A DNA stretch of 23,655 nucleotides, from contig CBINIT010000017.1 in NCBI GenBank assembly GCA_966250865.1, forward strand, positions 1 to 23,655, in the 5' to 3' direction. Shown in pieces: positions 1-7,813 of this stretch; positions within the stretch are counted from its first letter, which is position 1; each line of letters opens with the position of its first letter. The stretch comes from CAYGGE01 sp966250865. GTDB lineage: Bacteria > Patescibacteriota > UBA1384 > CAYGGE01. A program made the position numbers and the translations under genes. The notes beneath the pieces were generated by a model. That model made no database searches, had not been told where the DNA came from, and was given only the letters and a program-made list of their open reading frames with translations.

Positions 1-985
1 GGGCTCTGTTTATCTGGCTGGCAATATTGGGGCTTCACCGTTGCAGTTTCTCGATACTGCGTCACCTTCTGACTGGACAGTTCTAGAACTCTCAAGCTTT
101 CAGCTCCAAGGCCTAGAGGTCAGTCCACATGTCGCAGTTATCTTGAATGTCACGATTGACCACCTGGATCATCATCGAGATGAAGCAGAGTATATCTCAG
201 CCAAGAAGCATATTGTCCGATACCAAAAACCGAGTGATGTGGCTATCATGTGTCTTGATTCGCTAACGAGCGTCCTGTTCGCTGACGAAACGCCAGCCCA
301 AACCTACTTCTTCTCTCGGCAAAAGTCAGTTGATCAAGGCACTTTCGTGAAGACGATAGAAGGGGATCATCAGATTGTTTTGCGTCTTTCTGGCGGCGAG
401 GCCGCTATCTGCGGCGTGAGCGACGTGCAGCTTGTTGGTGCGTATAATCTTGAAAATGTTACGGCGGCGATTACCGCTGCTGCTCTTGCCGGTGCCAGCG
501 TTGAATCTATCCGTAGCGCCGTAACTACCTTTACAGGCCTTCCCCATCGCTTGCAATTCGTTGCAGAAATAGCCGGGGTTCGGTACTACGACGACTCGTA
601 TGCGACCGTTCCCGATGCAACGATTGCCGCTATCCAATCGTTTGACCAACCTATTGTGCTTATCGTCGGCGGCTCTTCCAAAAATGCTGATTTTACTGAA
701 CTGGTTGAAGCGATTGCTAAGAGCACCGTGAAAACGGTCATTTGTATTGGTACGGAAGGGGAGAAGATCAAGCAGCTTCTTGAAGAAATTGGGGTAGCAG
801 TCGACATCCAAAGTGGGCAACGTACTATGCACGAAATTGTTACGGTCGCTTCAGCGTCAGCTCAGCCTGGCGGTGTTGTGCTGCTTTCTCCAGCAGCAGC
901 GAGCTTCGGGATGTTCCGTAACTATGGTGAACGCGGCGATCTGTTCCAGCAAGAGGTAAAGCTTCTGTCAGAGCATCAACCGTAA
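1..985 (+). CDS. murD: UDP-N-acetylmuramoyl-L-alanine--D-glutamate ligase, 5' partial
   Basis: This cytoplasmic Mur ligase adds D-Glu to UDP-MurNAc-L-Ala using ATP. The reading frame is open from the first bases of the window and begins with a NIG-type motif (AGNIGASPLQFL), so the N-terminal domain and P-loop lie upstream. Visible family marks are ELSSFQLQGL, the central-domain DHLDHH, NVTAAITAA, and GLPHRLQFV leading into DDSYATVPDAT. In well-studied MurD the last motif reads DSKATN, with a lysine that contacts substrate; here that position is Tyr (codon 599-601). I recall similar changes in CPR MurD, so this may be a lineage trait. The stop TAA is at 983-985. ftsW follows after 18 bases, consistent with an operon. 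The family assignment is firm. Confidence 0.95.
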   Translation, partial: GSVYLAGNIGASPLQFLDTASPSDWTVLELSSFQLQGLEVSPHVAVILNVTIDHLDHHRDEAEYISAKKHIVRYQKPSDVAIMCLDSLTSVLFADETPAQTYFFSRQKSVDQGTFVKTIEGDHQIVLRLSGGEAAICGVSDVQLVGAYNLENVTAAITAAALAGASVESIRSAVTTFTGLPHRLQFVAEIAGVRYYDDSYATVPDATIAAIQSFDQPIVLIVGGSSKNADFTELVEAIAKSTVKTVICIGTEGEKIKQLLEEIGVAVDIQSGQRTMHEIVTVASASAQPGGVVLLSPAAASFGMFRNYGERGDLFQQEVKLLSEHQP

Positions 986-1003
986 TAGCGTAAGTGAGGG
1001 GAT

Positions 1004-2119
1004 ATGCCAGGAAAAGTACATAAAGGTCAAACAATTGACTACACACTCCTCCTAGTGATTTTTACGCTTGTTGTTCTCGGGGTGCTTGCAGTATCATCGG
1101 CGTCAGTTGTCATTTCGTTTGACCGCTTTGGCCATAATTTTTACTACCTTCGAACGCAACTCATCGCCACCGTCCTCGGACTGATTGCCATGTCCATTAC
1201 CACGGCTATCGACTACCGCTATTGGCGAAAGATGGCCTATCCGCTGATGCTCGTTACGGTCGGGCTGCTTGTCGCAGTGCTTATTCCGGGCATCGGTCGT
1301 GAACTTGGTGGCGCACGCGCCTGGATTTATCTGGGGCCCATTAACTTTCAACCTGCTGAAATTGTGAAACTTACTTTTTTGCTCTATTTTGCCGCCTGGC
1401 TTGAGCGCCAAGGCGAGGGGGTGCGACAGCTGCACGGTGGTTTTATTCCATTTTTGACCATGATGGGCGTCATCGCTTTTCTGGTCATGATGCAGCCCGA
1501 TCTTGGAACGCTGACGATTATTGTGACCATTGCAGTTGCCATGTTCTTTGCCGCTGGCGCGAGCTGGTTCCAAATCGGGGCGATTAGTGCTGGGGCGGTC
1601 GGCTTCTTTCTCCTGCTCATTAAGGTTGCTCCCTATCGACTGCAGCGGTTGCTTACTTTTCTTGAGCCGACAAAGGATTGCCTCGGTGCTGGTTACCAGA
1701 TTTGTCAGTCGATGCTCGGTATTGGTACCGGTGGCTGGTGGGGACTTGGCTTTGGCCAGTCGAAACAAAAGTTCCTCTACCTCCCACAGGCCCATACGGA
1801 CTCGATCTTTGTTATCATTGCAGAAGAGCTGGGCTTCATTCGAACGTTTCTCTTCCTGTGTCTCTTTGGTCTCATCGGATATCGCGGGTATAAGATTGCT
1901 GAGCAGGCACCCGATATGTTTGGTCGGCTGGTTGCTACTGGCATTACTACCTGGTTTATCTTTCAAACTTTTGTGAATATTGGAGCAGCCTTGAGTATTA
2001 TGCCGCTGACCGGTGTTACGTTGCCATTCGTCTCCTATGGTGGGTCATCGATGATCCTAACGCTGGCAGCTGCCGGTATCCTACTCAATATCTCAAAACA
2101 TGCAAAGCGTGAAAGCTAG
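1004..2119 (+). CDS. ftsW: SEDS glycosyltransferase FtsW (lipid II polymerase / division protein)
   Basis: This polytopic membrane protein of 371 residues has about ten hydrophobic segments. It is a SEDS-family peptidoglycan polymerase of the divisome, expected to work with a class B PBP not seen here. Family motifs are the GGARAWIYLGPINFQPAE stretch, GQSKQKFLYLPQAHTD and TGVTLPFVSYGGSS near the C-terminus. The conserved Asp matching E. coli FtsW D297 is D266, in AHTDSIF. The usual LPEAHTD reads LPQAHTD, so Glu is replaced by Gln at 263. RodA is the main alternative; position between murD and murG favours FtsW. A GAGGGG ribosome site (about 995-1000) precedes the ATG. The stop TAG directly abuts the murG ATG. 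Confidence 0.93.
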   Translation: MPGKVHKGQTIDYTLLLVIFTLVVLGVLAVSSASVVISFDRFGHNFYYLRTQLIATVLGLIAMSITTAIDYRYWRKMAYPLMLVTVGLLVAVLIPGIGRELGGARAWIYLGPINFQPAEIVKLTFLLYFAAWLERQGEGVRQLHGGFIPFLTMMGVIAFLVMMQPDLGTLTIIVTIAVAMFFAAGASWFQIGAISAGAVGFFLLLIKVAPYRLQRLLTFLEPTKDCLGAGYQICQSMLGIGTGGWWGLGFGQSKQKFLYLPQAHTDSIFVIIAEELGFIRTFLFLCLFGLIGYRGYKIAEQAPDMFGRLVATGITTWFIFQTFVNIGAALSIMPLTGVTLPFVSYGGSSMILTLAAAGILLNISKHAKRES

Positions 2120-3235
2120 ATGAAGACACTGAAAATTGTTATTGCCGGTGGTGGAACGGGCGGACATATTACGCCCTCTTTAGCGGTTGCTCATGCCTTA
2201 CCAAAAGACGCCGAGATTCATTTTATTGGTGAGAATGGAGGCATGGAGGCTCAACTTGTAGCCGATGCTGGGTATTCCTTTCACGGTATCGTTGCCGGTA
2301 AACTTCGCCGCTATGCTGATATGCGAAACCTGACCGATGGCTTTCGGATCATCACTGGCTTCTTTCAAGCCCTTACATTGCTCAAAGAGCTCAAGCCTCA
2401 TGTCGTCTTCTCCAAAGGTGGCTATGTCGCCGTACCGGTTGCCTACGCCGCGAATTGGCTTGGTATCCCCGTGGTAACCCATGAATCCGATGCCGTTATG
2501 GGGTTAGCTAACCGCCTGATTGCGAATGCTGCTAAAGCCATTTGTACCGGCTTTCCTGCTGAACATTTCTCCGAATCTCTCCGCTCAAAGATTCACGTAA
2601 CCGGAAATCCTATTCGTGAACTCATGCTTCAGAAACTACCTTCGCATGCAGAACTTGTAAAGAAGTATGATCTTGAAGCCGCGCTTCCAGTCATATTTAT
2701 CATGGGTGGAAGCCAAGGGGCTTTGCCGGTCAATCAGCTCGTTTGGAACGCCCTGCCCGTTCTCCTAAAAGAAGCGCAGATTATTCATCTTACTGGCGAG
2801 AACCATATACAGTTGGCACAGGACAACAAAGCTACCCTGTCAAAGAAGATTGCTCATCGATATCGTCCCTATGGATTTGTGGGACCTGAGCTTCCGGAGC
2901 TACTTTCACTTGCCGATATTGCAGTTAGCCGAGCCAGTGCCTCTTCGGTGGCTGAGCTCGCGATTATGAAGAAGCCAAGTATCCTCATTCCGCTCCCGTC
3001 AGCCGCATCCGATCATCAGCGAGCCAATGCCCGAGTCCTCGAAAGGGCAGGCGCCGCCTTAGTCCTGGAACAAACCACCTTGACGGATCAGGTATTCCAA
3101 GAGAAAATACTGACACTTCTTAAGGACAGTAAGGCGCAACGGACGTTAGCCTGGGCGATTGAGCCGTTTGCCGATCCTGAGGCCGCGCATCGTATTGCTC
3201 GACTGGTGCAACGGACCGCTGAAAAGTCCAGATAG
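2120..3235 (+). CDS. murG: UDP-GlcNAc--lipid I N-acetylglucosaminyltransferase MurG
   Basis: MurG adds GlcNAc to lipid I to make lipid II at the inner face of the membrane. The 371-residue product is family-typical in length. It has the N-terminal glycine loop GGGTGGHITPS (residues 10-20), the THESDAVMGLANRL segment where many bacteria have HEQN, the second-domain GGSQGALPVN, and the C-terminal donor-binding stretch SRASASSVAELA followed by PLPSAASDHQ. The HESD variant is one I associate with CPR MurG (recollection, not checked). The ATG sits immediately after the ftsW stop with no intervening base, so translation is probably coupled. Only 7 bases separate it from murC. Confidence 0.96.
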   Translation: MKTLKIVIAGGGTGGHITPSLAVAHALPKDAEIHFIGENGGMEAQLVADAGYSFHGIVAGKLRRYADMRNLTDGFRIITGFFQALTLLKELKPHVVFSKGGYVAVPVAYAANWLGIPVVTHESDAVMGLANRLIANAAKAICTGFPAEHFSESLRSKIHVTGNPIRELMLQKLPSHAELVKKYDLEAALPVIFIMGGSQGALPVNQLVWNALPVLLKEAQIIHLTGENHIQLAQDNKATLSKKIAHRYRPYGFVGPELPELLSLADIAVSRASASSVAELAIMKKPSILIPLPSAASDHQRANARVLERAGAALVLEQTTLTDQVFQEKILTLLKDSKAQRTLAWAIEPFADPEAAHRIARLVQRTAEKSR

Positions 3236-3242
3236 GATAGCT

Positions 3243-4643
3243 ATGCAAGAAAAATTTCATCACATACATTTTGTCGGCATTAAGGGCGTAGGTATGTCAG
3301 CACTTGCCCTTGTCGCTAAAGGGCTTGGCTTTACTATAAGTGGGTCTGATGTTGCAGAAGAGTTTATTACTGACCGTTCCCTCCGCGAAGCCGGTATTGA
3401 AATCGCAGAAAATTTTGATGCCTCACATGTAACGGCGGAAGTGGACCTAGTGGTAGTCGGTACGGCCTTTGGTGCTACTAATCCAGAAGTGCAACAGGCC
3501 AAGGCACGTAATCTTCCCGTTTGGACCTACTCTGAGCTTCTCGGTTACCTTTCAAAACAACAGAAAACCATCGCGATTGCGGGGACCCACGGCAAAACCA
3601 CCACCACCTCACTTTTGGCCTATCTGTTTGTCGGTGCCGATGCCAAACCAAGCTACGTAATTGGTACGGGGTCAGTGAAAGGTTTACCAGCTCACGGCGC
3701 AGCCGGTGACGGGACCTACTTTATTACCGAGGCCGATGACTACAAACGGGCCGCTGACGATCCAACGCCTAAGTTTCTCGATCTTGCACCTCATGTTGCC
3801 GTTATCACCTCAATTGAGCATGATCATCCCGACCTCTACCCAACGCTTAAAGACTGCTTTGTAGCCTTTCGAAAGTTTGTGGTCAAAGTCGACCCCCAGG
3901 GTTTGTTGGTGGTTAATGTCGATGATGCTGGCGTAAGGCAACTCCTAGAAGATATACGTGCTCCTAAAGTAGTTTCCTATGGTGAAGCAGAGTCGGCAGA
4001 TTACCGTATTGTGTTGGTGAACTCATCGTCTACCGGACCCGTGAGCTTTTCGTTAAGAACTGTCGACCGACAGTTCGGACCGTTTGAGTTGCAGCTTCGA
4101 GGGAGTCATAATCTTCACAATGCCGCAGCAGCGGTTACTGTTGCTTTGGAGCTGGGTCTTCATGAAGCAATCATCCAGCGAGTGTTGCCGAGCTTTGAAA
4201 CTGTCGAACGTCGCTATGAACACGTGGGTAGGGCCGGCGATAGAGACGTCTACGATGACTATGCCCACCACCCAACCGCCGTAGCGCTGACGTTGGAAAC
4301 ATTGCGCATCCAGTACCGACGCCGACCGCTCTGGTGTGTTTTTCAACCTCACACCTATTCACGAACCAGGGCCCTTCTCGCAGAGTTTGGTTCTGCCTTT
4401 GCCAGTGCAGACCATGTCATTATCACCGATATTTATGGATCGGCCCGTGAGAAAGAAGCGACAGTCACTCCCGAAGCGGTGGTGGCTGAGATTGCTAAGC
4501 ATCACCGTTCCGTTGAATACATGCCATACAGCGAATTGGTTGATCGGCTGCAAAGAGAGTTACCGGAGGACGCTGTGTTGGTCACGATGGGTGCGGGTGA
4601 TATCTATAAAGTAGGAAAACAGCTGTTAAAGAAGGGTGAGTAG
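3243..4643 (+). CDS. murC: UDP-N-acetylmuramate--L-alanine ligase
   Basis: This Mur ligase adds L-Ala to UDP-MurNAc. The 466-residue product opens with the Rossmann motif GIKGVGMSALA (residues 12-22), then the ATP loop GTHGKTTTT (114-122), a central acidic motif TEADDYKRAADD leading to VITSIEHDHPDLYPT, and DDYAHHPTAV of the C-terminal domain. The frame stays open upstream to 3159. The ATG at 3243 is chosen because it directly precedes the conserved fold and has AGGA at 3234-3237 in front of it; a longer form would also overlap murG. A roughly 10-residue segment between EAD and FLDL is longer than in E. coli MurC. The stop abuts murB. Mpl is a less likely alternative because the context is de novo wall synthesis. 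Confidence 0.95.
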   Translation: MQEKFHHIHFVGIKGVGMSALALVAKGLGFTISGSDVAEEFITDRSLREAGIEIAENFDASHVTAEVDLVVVGTAFGATNPEVQQAKARNLPVWTYSELLGYLSKQQKTIAIAGTHGKTTTTSLLAYLFVGADAKPSYVIGTGSVKGLPAHGAAGDGTYFITEADDYKRAADDPTPKFLDLAPHVAVITSIEHDHPDLYPTLKDCFVAFRKFVVKVDPQGLLVVNVDDAGVRQLLEDIRAPKVVSYGEAESADYRIVLVNSSSTGPVSFSLRTVDRQFGPFELQLRGSHNLHNAAAAVTVALELGLHEAIIQRVLPSFETVERRYEHVGRAGDRDVYDDYAHHPTAVALTLETLRIQYRRRPLWCVFQPHTYSRTRALLAEFGSAFASADHVIITDIYGSAREKEATVTPEAVVAEIAKHHRSVEYMPYSELVDRLQRELPEDAVLVTMGAGDIYKVGKQLLKKGE

Positions 4644-4644
4644 G

Positions 4645-5712
4645 ATGATGCTGAGCGATACGGTACTGCAGGAACTAGAAAAACGCATTCCTAACCTCCG
4701 ACGTGACGAGCAGCTCTCTCGTCACAGTACGATGCGGGTCGGCGGACCGGCGAAAACGTTTGTTCTTACGCGCACACTCGATGAACTTGTTCACGCAATT
4801 ACGACCGTAAAGGAACTAAATCTCCCATATCACATACTTGGTGGGGGGAGTAATACGCTCTTTTCTGATTTGGGCTATGACGGTCTAGTTATCAAGAACA
4901 TGGCAAGCGGACTTGATATTGCGGGTAAACATGAGCAACTCGAAGAAGCGGCCTGGGAGCCGACTGCTGAGGTTCGACACGAAGCGGCTCACCCGGGAAA
5001 GTATGTGTCGTTTCTCGACCTTAATTACGAGGAACGGCCCGGTGATACGTTAGTGAGGGCGGAGTCTGGCATCAACCTCACTGCTCTGATTGTTCGAACA
5101 ATAGATGCCGATTTGCTTGGTCTCGAGTGGTATGGCGCAATACCTGGCGTGCTTGGTGGTGCGGTATATAACAATATCCACGGCGGTACGCACTTTATTG
5201 GCGATCGTGTTAAGTCTGTCGAAGTGCTCACTGAGCCCGGTGAACGAAAGATATTTCAAAAGGAAGAGCTTGAGTTTGGCTATGATGTTAGTCGTTTTCA
5301 TGGTACGGGAGATGTCATTCTTGCTGTCGAATTATTGCTTACTAAAGGTACGGCTCCAGAAGTTGAGCGCGCTGACTATACCTTCCGGGAGTGGGTTCGA
5401 CGCAAGCATGCTATGCAGCCAAAAGAAGGTTCGCTCGGTTCAACCTTTCAGAACATTAGTCAGGCCGATCGACTTCGTATTGGCGCACCAACGACCTCGG
5501 CCGGTTGGTTAATCGACCAAGCCGGACTAAAGGGCTATCAGATTGGTCAAGCCCAGTTTGCCTTGCAGCATGCGAACTTCATTGTAAATCTTGGCGGCGC
5601 AACCGCTAACGATGTCCATGCGCTTATCCGTCTAGCGCAAAGGGAAGTCAAGAAACAGTTCGGTATCGACCTTAAGCCAGAGGTATTCCACGTAGGGGAG
5701 TTTAACGACTGA
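4645..5712 (+). CDS. murB: UDP-N-acetylmuramate dehydrogenase MurB (first copy)
   Basis: MurB is an FAD enzyme that reduces UDP-GlcNAc-enolpyruvate to UDP-MurNAc with NADPH. Seen here are HSTMRVGGPA, the FAD motif LGGGSNTLFSD, GAIPGVLGGAVYNN, GSLGSTFQN with the proton-donor serine (S266 from this start), HANFIVNLGG and the C-terminal catalytic Glu region KPEVFHVGEF. The usual YR.S motif reads YDVS, so the Arg is replaced by Asp. A charged insertion of about 35 residues (roughly 4925-5045) sits between the two FAD-domain halves and is absent from the neighbouring paralogue. ATG 4645 is preferred, with GAAGGG at 4631-4636; ATG 4648 and GTG 4636 are alternatives. The stop overlaps the next gene as TGATG. 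Confidence 0.93.
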   Translation: MMLSDTVLQELEKRIPNLRRDEQLSRHSTMRVGGPAKTFVLTRTLDELVHAITTVKELNLPYHILGGGSNTLFSDLGYDGLVIKNMASGLDIAGKHEQLEEAAWEPTAEVRHEAAHPGKYVSFLDLNYEERPGDTLVRAESGINLTALIVRTIDADLLGLEWYGAIPGVLGGAVYNNIHGGTHFIGDRVKSVEVLTEPGERKIFQKEELEFGYDVSRFHGTGDVILAVELLLTKGTAPEVERADYTFREWVRRKHAMQPKEGSLGSTFQNISQADRLRIGAPTTSAGWLIDQAGLKGYQIGQAQFALQHANFIVNLGGATANDVHALIRLAQREVKKQFGIDLKPEVFHVGEFND

Positions 5713-6692
5713 TGGATAGTGCAGTGCTTCATCGAAAGCTTAAGGACCGGCTGAAGGAGAACGTAGTTATCCGCGACTATGTAGTTTCGGCTGTTGGTGG
5801 CGTTGTTGACTATCTTGTTGTTTGTGACACAGTTGAGGCTTTGATCGAAGCAGTGGGCACGGCTCGTGAAGCACAGATGCCAACCGTCGTAATTGGTCAG
5901 GGGAGTAATGTCCTTTTCTCAGATGTCGGTTATGCGGGACTGGTAATTGTTAATCGTACCAGTCGTCTTTCAGTCATTCCTGAAAAAAGTCAGATTATTG
6001 CCGATAGTGGGGTAGTCTTAAGTCGATTGATGATGGAGGCAGCTGCACGTGATCTCACCGGACTAGAATTTTTCGCTTCGTTGCGTGGCACGATTGGCGG
6101 AGCGACCGTAAACAACCGTCAGGCCAACGGCGTAGCAATTGGCAAGTTCGTGAAAGGTGTGACAGTGCTCATGCCCGATGGCCAAGTAGTTCATCAACGA
6201 GCCAACTGGCTAGATTTCGAACCCTTTGCTTCCCGTCTCATGCGAGTTCGCGCCGCTGATCCTACCGCCTTAGTACCGACGATTCTTACTGTTACATTGC
6301 AATTATCGCGAAACAAAAAGGAAGAGATTGTACGAAAGATTCAGCATTTTAGTACGCTCAATAAAAAGTTCTGGCCGCTCGAAGAGCCCTCAATCGGTCC
6401 GGTATTTCGTGACCCTTCACCCGACCAACCGGCTGAGGCATTCCTTCAGGACATCTTGCTTAAAAAGATGAAGACCGGTCGTGCTCGTATTTACCCTGGT
6501 AATCATAACTTTATTTTGACCCACGACCGTGGGTTAGGAGCCGGAAAAACAGCAGATATTGCTGAACTTGTAGTCGCCATGAAGAAAAATGTTTTCGATA
6601 ATTATGGCGCGTATCTTGAAGAGGCGTTTGAGTATATTGGCAACTGGGAAAAGCTAGACGACCCTGTTGAGAGTCTCATTGAGTACGAATAG
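5712..6692 (+). CDS. Divergent MurB-like FAD protein (second copy), catalytic Ser missing
   Basis: This 326-residue protein is a second MurB-fold gene directly behind murB, with a one-base overlap (TGATG). The FAD-binding motif is kept (IGQGSNVLFSDVGYAGLVI), as are GTIGGATVNN and a C-terminal LEEAFEYIG with the expected Glu. Other hallmarks have changed. The proton-donor motif GS.FKNP reads IGPVFRDP, placing Pro at residue 230 where Ser or Cys is expected. The YR.S site aligns to EPFAS. The RVGGPA motif reads SAVGGVVD. HANFI reads NHNFI. It may be a non-reducing partner of MurB, a regulator, or an enzyme with another substrate. It is clearly MurB-related, but its activity is unknown. It ends 4 bases from the convergent tsaD. 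Confidence 0.85.
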   Translation: MDSAVLHRKLKDRLKENVVIRDYVVSAVGGVVDYLVVCDTVEALIEAVGTAREAQMPTVVIGQGSNVLFSDVGYAGLVIVNRTSRLSVIPEKSQIIADSGVVLSRLMMEAAARDLTGLEFFASLRGTIGGATVNNRQANGVAIGKFVKGVTVLMPDGQVVHQRANWLDFEPFASRLMRVRAADPTALVPTILTVTLQLSRNKKEEIVRKIQHFSTLNKKFWPLEEPSIGPVFRDPSPDQPAEAFLQDILLKKMKTGRARIYPGNHNFILTHDRGLGAGKTADIAELVVAMKKNVFDNYGAYLEEAFEYIGNWEKLDDPVESLIEYE

Positions 6693-6696
6693 TCCC

Positions 6697-7734
6697 CTAG
6701 AGTGAGAGAACGGGGTTTCGATCGAGTGCAGCGATGTCCGTAACGACATCGCCTTTTTGATATTGGTAGTAGGCGGCAACGGCGATCATGGCGGCGTTAT
6801 CGGTACAGAGTTTCTTAAGATTCGGGTAGTGAACGGTTGCGCCAAGCGGTTTAAGGGCCTCGCGTAGTGCTTTTCGGAAGTCGGTATTTGCGATAACGCC
6901 ACCGCCAAGCACAACTTGTTTGATGTTGTATTGTTTCACAGCTTGAGTCAGTTTGAGGATGATTGACGTAAAAGCGGCGTGTTGAAAACTGGCCGCGACA
7001 TCAATGATCTCTTGCTTAGTTAGTTCACGGTCGTCAGCGAGTAACTTCTTGACGGTGTAAAGTACTGAAGTTTTAAGACCAGAAAAGCTAAAGTTCAAAT
7101 CGCCAGACTGCTTCATGGGAATAGGAAAGTTATAGGCTTCTGCATTGCCCTCTTTTGCTAAGGCAGTGATAATGGGGCCGCCCGGATACCCGAGACCGAG
7201 CATTCGGGCTACCTTATCGTACGCTTCGCCCATGGCGTCATCGAGCGTCGCGCCCAGAATCTCAAAATCGAGCTCACCTTTAAGTAGTACAATTTCTGTG
7301 TGATTACCTGAAGCAAGAAGTGCGAGGGCAGGATAATCGATTGTGGCAAGCGCTGCCTTGCCCGATTTGGTTTTTGCCAGATTAGCGTAAATGTGGCCGA
7401 CCATGTGATTGACTGCGATGAGCGGTTTTTGGTAATGGGTAGCGAGCTCTTTAGCCTTGTTCACGCCAACTTCCAAGGCAATTGCCAATCCAGGTCCATA
7501 GGTAACGGCAAAGACATCGATCTCTTCTAGTTTTACCTTACTGCGCTGTAATGCCTCATTGAGGACCGCGTCGATTCGTTCGCGGTGGGCACGTTGGGCA
7601 ATGCTCGGCACAACGCCGCCCCATTTCTTGTGCAGTTCAAACTGAGACGAGATGACATTTGCTAAAATCATGTCATCTTGGCTGATGGCCACGGCAGTTT
7701 CGTCGAAGCTGGTTTCGATAGCAAGAATATACAT
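6697..7734 (-). CDS. tsaD: tRNA N6-threonylcarbamoyladenosine transferase TsaD
   Basis: TsaD transfers threonylcarbamoyl from TC-AMP to A37 of ANN-decoding tRNAs, making t6A with TsaB and TsaE. The 345-residue product starts MYILAIETSFDETAVAI, typical of the ASKHA fold. It has GGVVPSIAQRAH, the metal-binding pair HMVGH (H110, H114), GLGYPGGP, NFSFSGLKTSVLY, GGGVIAN and CTDNAAM. The usual SGGHTE motif reads SGNHTE (N144). The frame runs further upstream to 7797, but ATG 7734 fits the family N-terminus and has AGGGA just before it. That ribosome site falls inside the octamer repeat array. It is downstream of the TsaC-TsaE fusion on the same strand, so both t6A genes are probably co-transcribed. 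No TsaB is visible in the window. Confidence 0.95.
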   Translation of the reverse strand: MYILAIETSFDETAVAISQDDMILANVISSQFELHKKWGGVVPSIAQRAHRERIDAVLNEALQRSKVKLEEIDVFAVTYGPGLAIALEVGVNKAKELATHYQKPLIAVNHMVGHIYANLAKTKSGKAALATIDYPALALLASGNHTEIVLLKGELDFEILGATLDDAMGEAYDKVARMLGLGYPGGPIITALAKEGNAEAYNFPIPMKQSGDLNFSFSGLKTSVLYTVKKLLADDRELTKQEIIDVAASFQHAAFTSIILKLTQAVKQYNIKQVVLGGGVIANTDFRKALREALKPLGATVHYPNLKKLCTDNAAMIAVAAYYQYQKGDVVTDIAALDRNPVLSL

Positions 7735-7735
7735 A

Positions 7736-7813
7736 TGGTTCCCTAGTTTTCTGGTTGTCTCGTTGTCTAGTAAAAATACCAGAGAACCAGATAACAAGAC
7801 AATTAGATAACGA
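7736..7813. repeat. Inverted array of 8-bp repeats, consensus TNGTTNTC
   Basis: Two arms of exactly 36 bases (7736-7771 and 7778-7813) flank a 6-base centre, AAAAAT. Arm 1 read on + is TGGTTCCC, TAGTTTTC, TGGTTGTC, TCGTTGTC, then TAGT. Arm 2 is ACCA followed by GAGAACCA, GATAACAA, GACAATTA and GATAACGA, which is the same octamer on the other strand. Positions 2 and 6 of the unit vary while the rest are nearly fixed. Arm 1 matches the reverse complement of arm 2 at 26 of 36 positions. The array fills the tsaCE-tsaD gap, supplies the ribosome site of tsaD, and includes the last sense codons and the stop of the TsaC-TsaE gene. Confidence 0.8.

Noticed and set aside
1103..1966. Long open frame (287 codons) on the - strand opposite ftsW
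   Set aside because: It is fully antisense to a confident membrane protein gene, low in family-like motifs, and has no ribosome site; it is a shadow of ftsW codon use.
3159..3242. Extended MurC N-terminus
   Set aside because: The extra 28 codons overlap murG and precede a well-placed ribosome site and ATG at 3243.
5700..5720. UGA read as Gly (alternative code of some CPR groups)
   Set aside because: TGA ends murB and the HAM1-like gene exactly where the families end, and no in-frame TGA is needed inside any conserved gene.
6694..6718. CCCC/GGGG pairing followed by TTT between murB2 and tsaD
   Set aside because: Only four base pairs with a 14-base loop, mostly inside the tsaD coding end; too weak to call a terminator.
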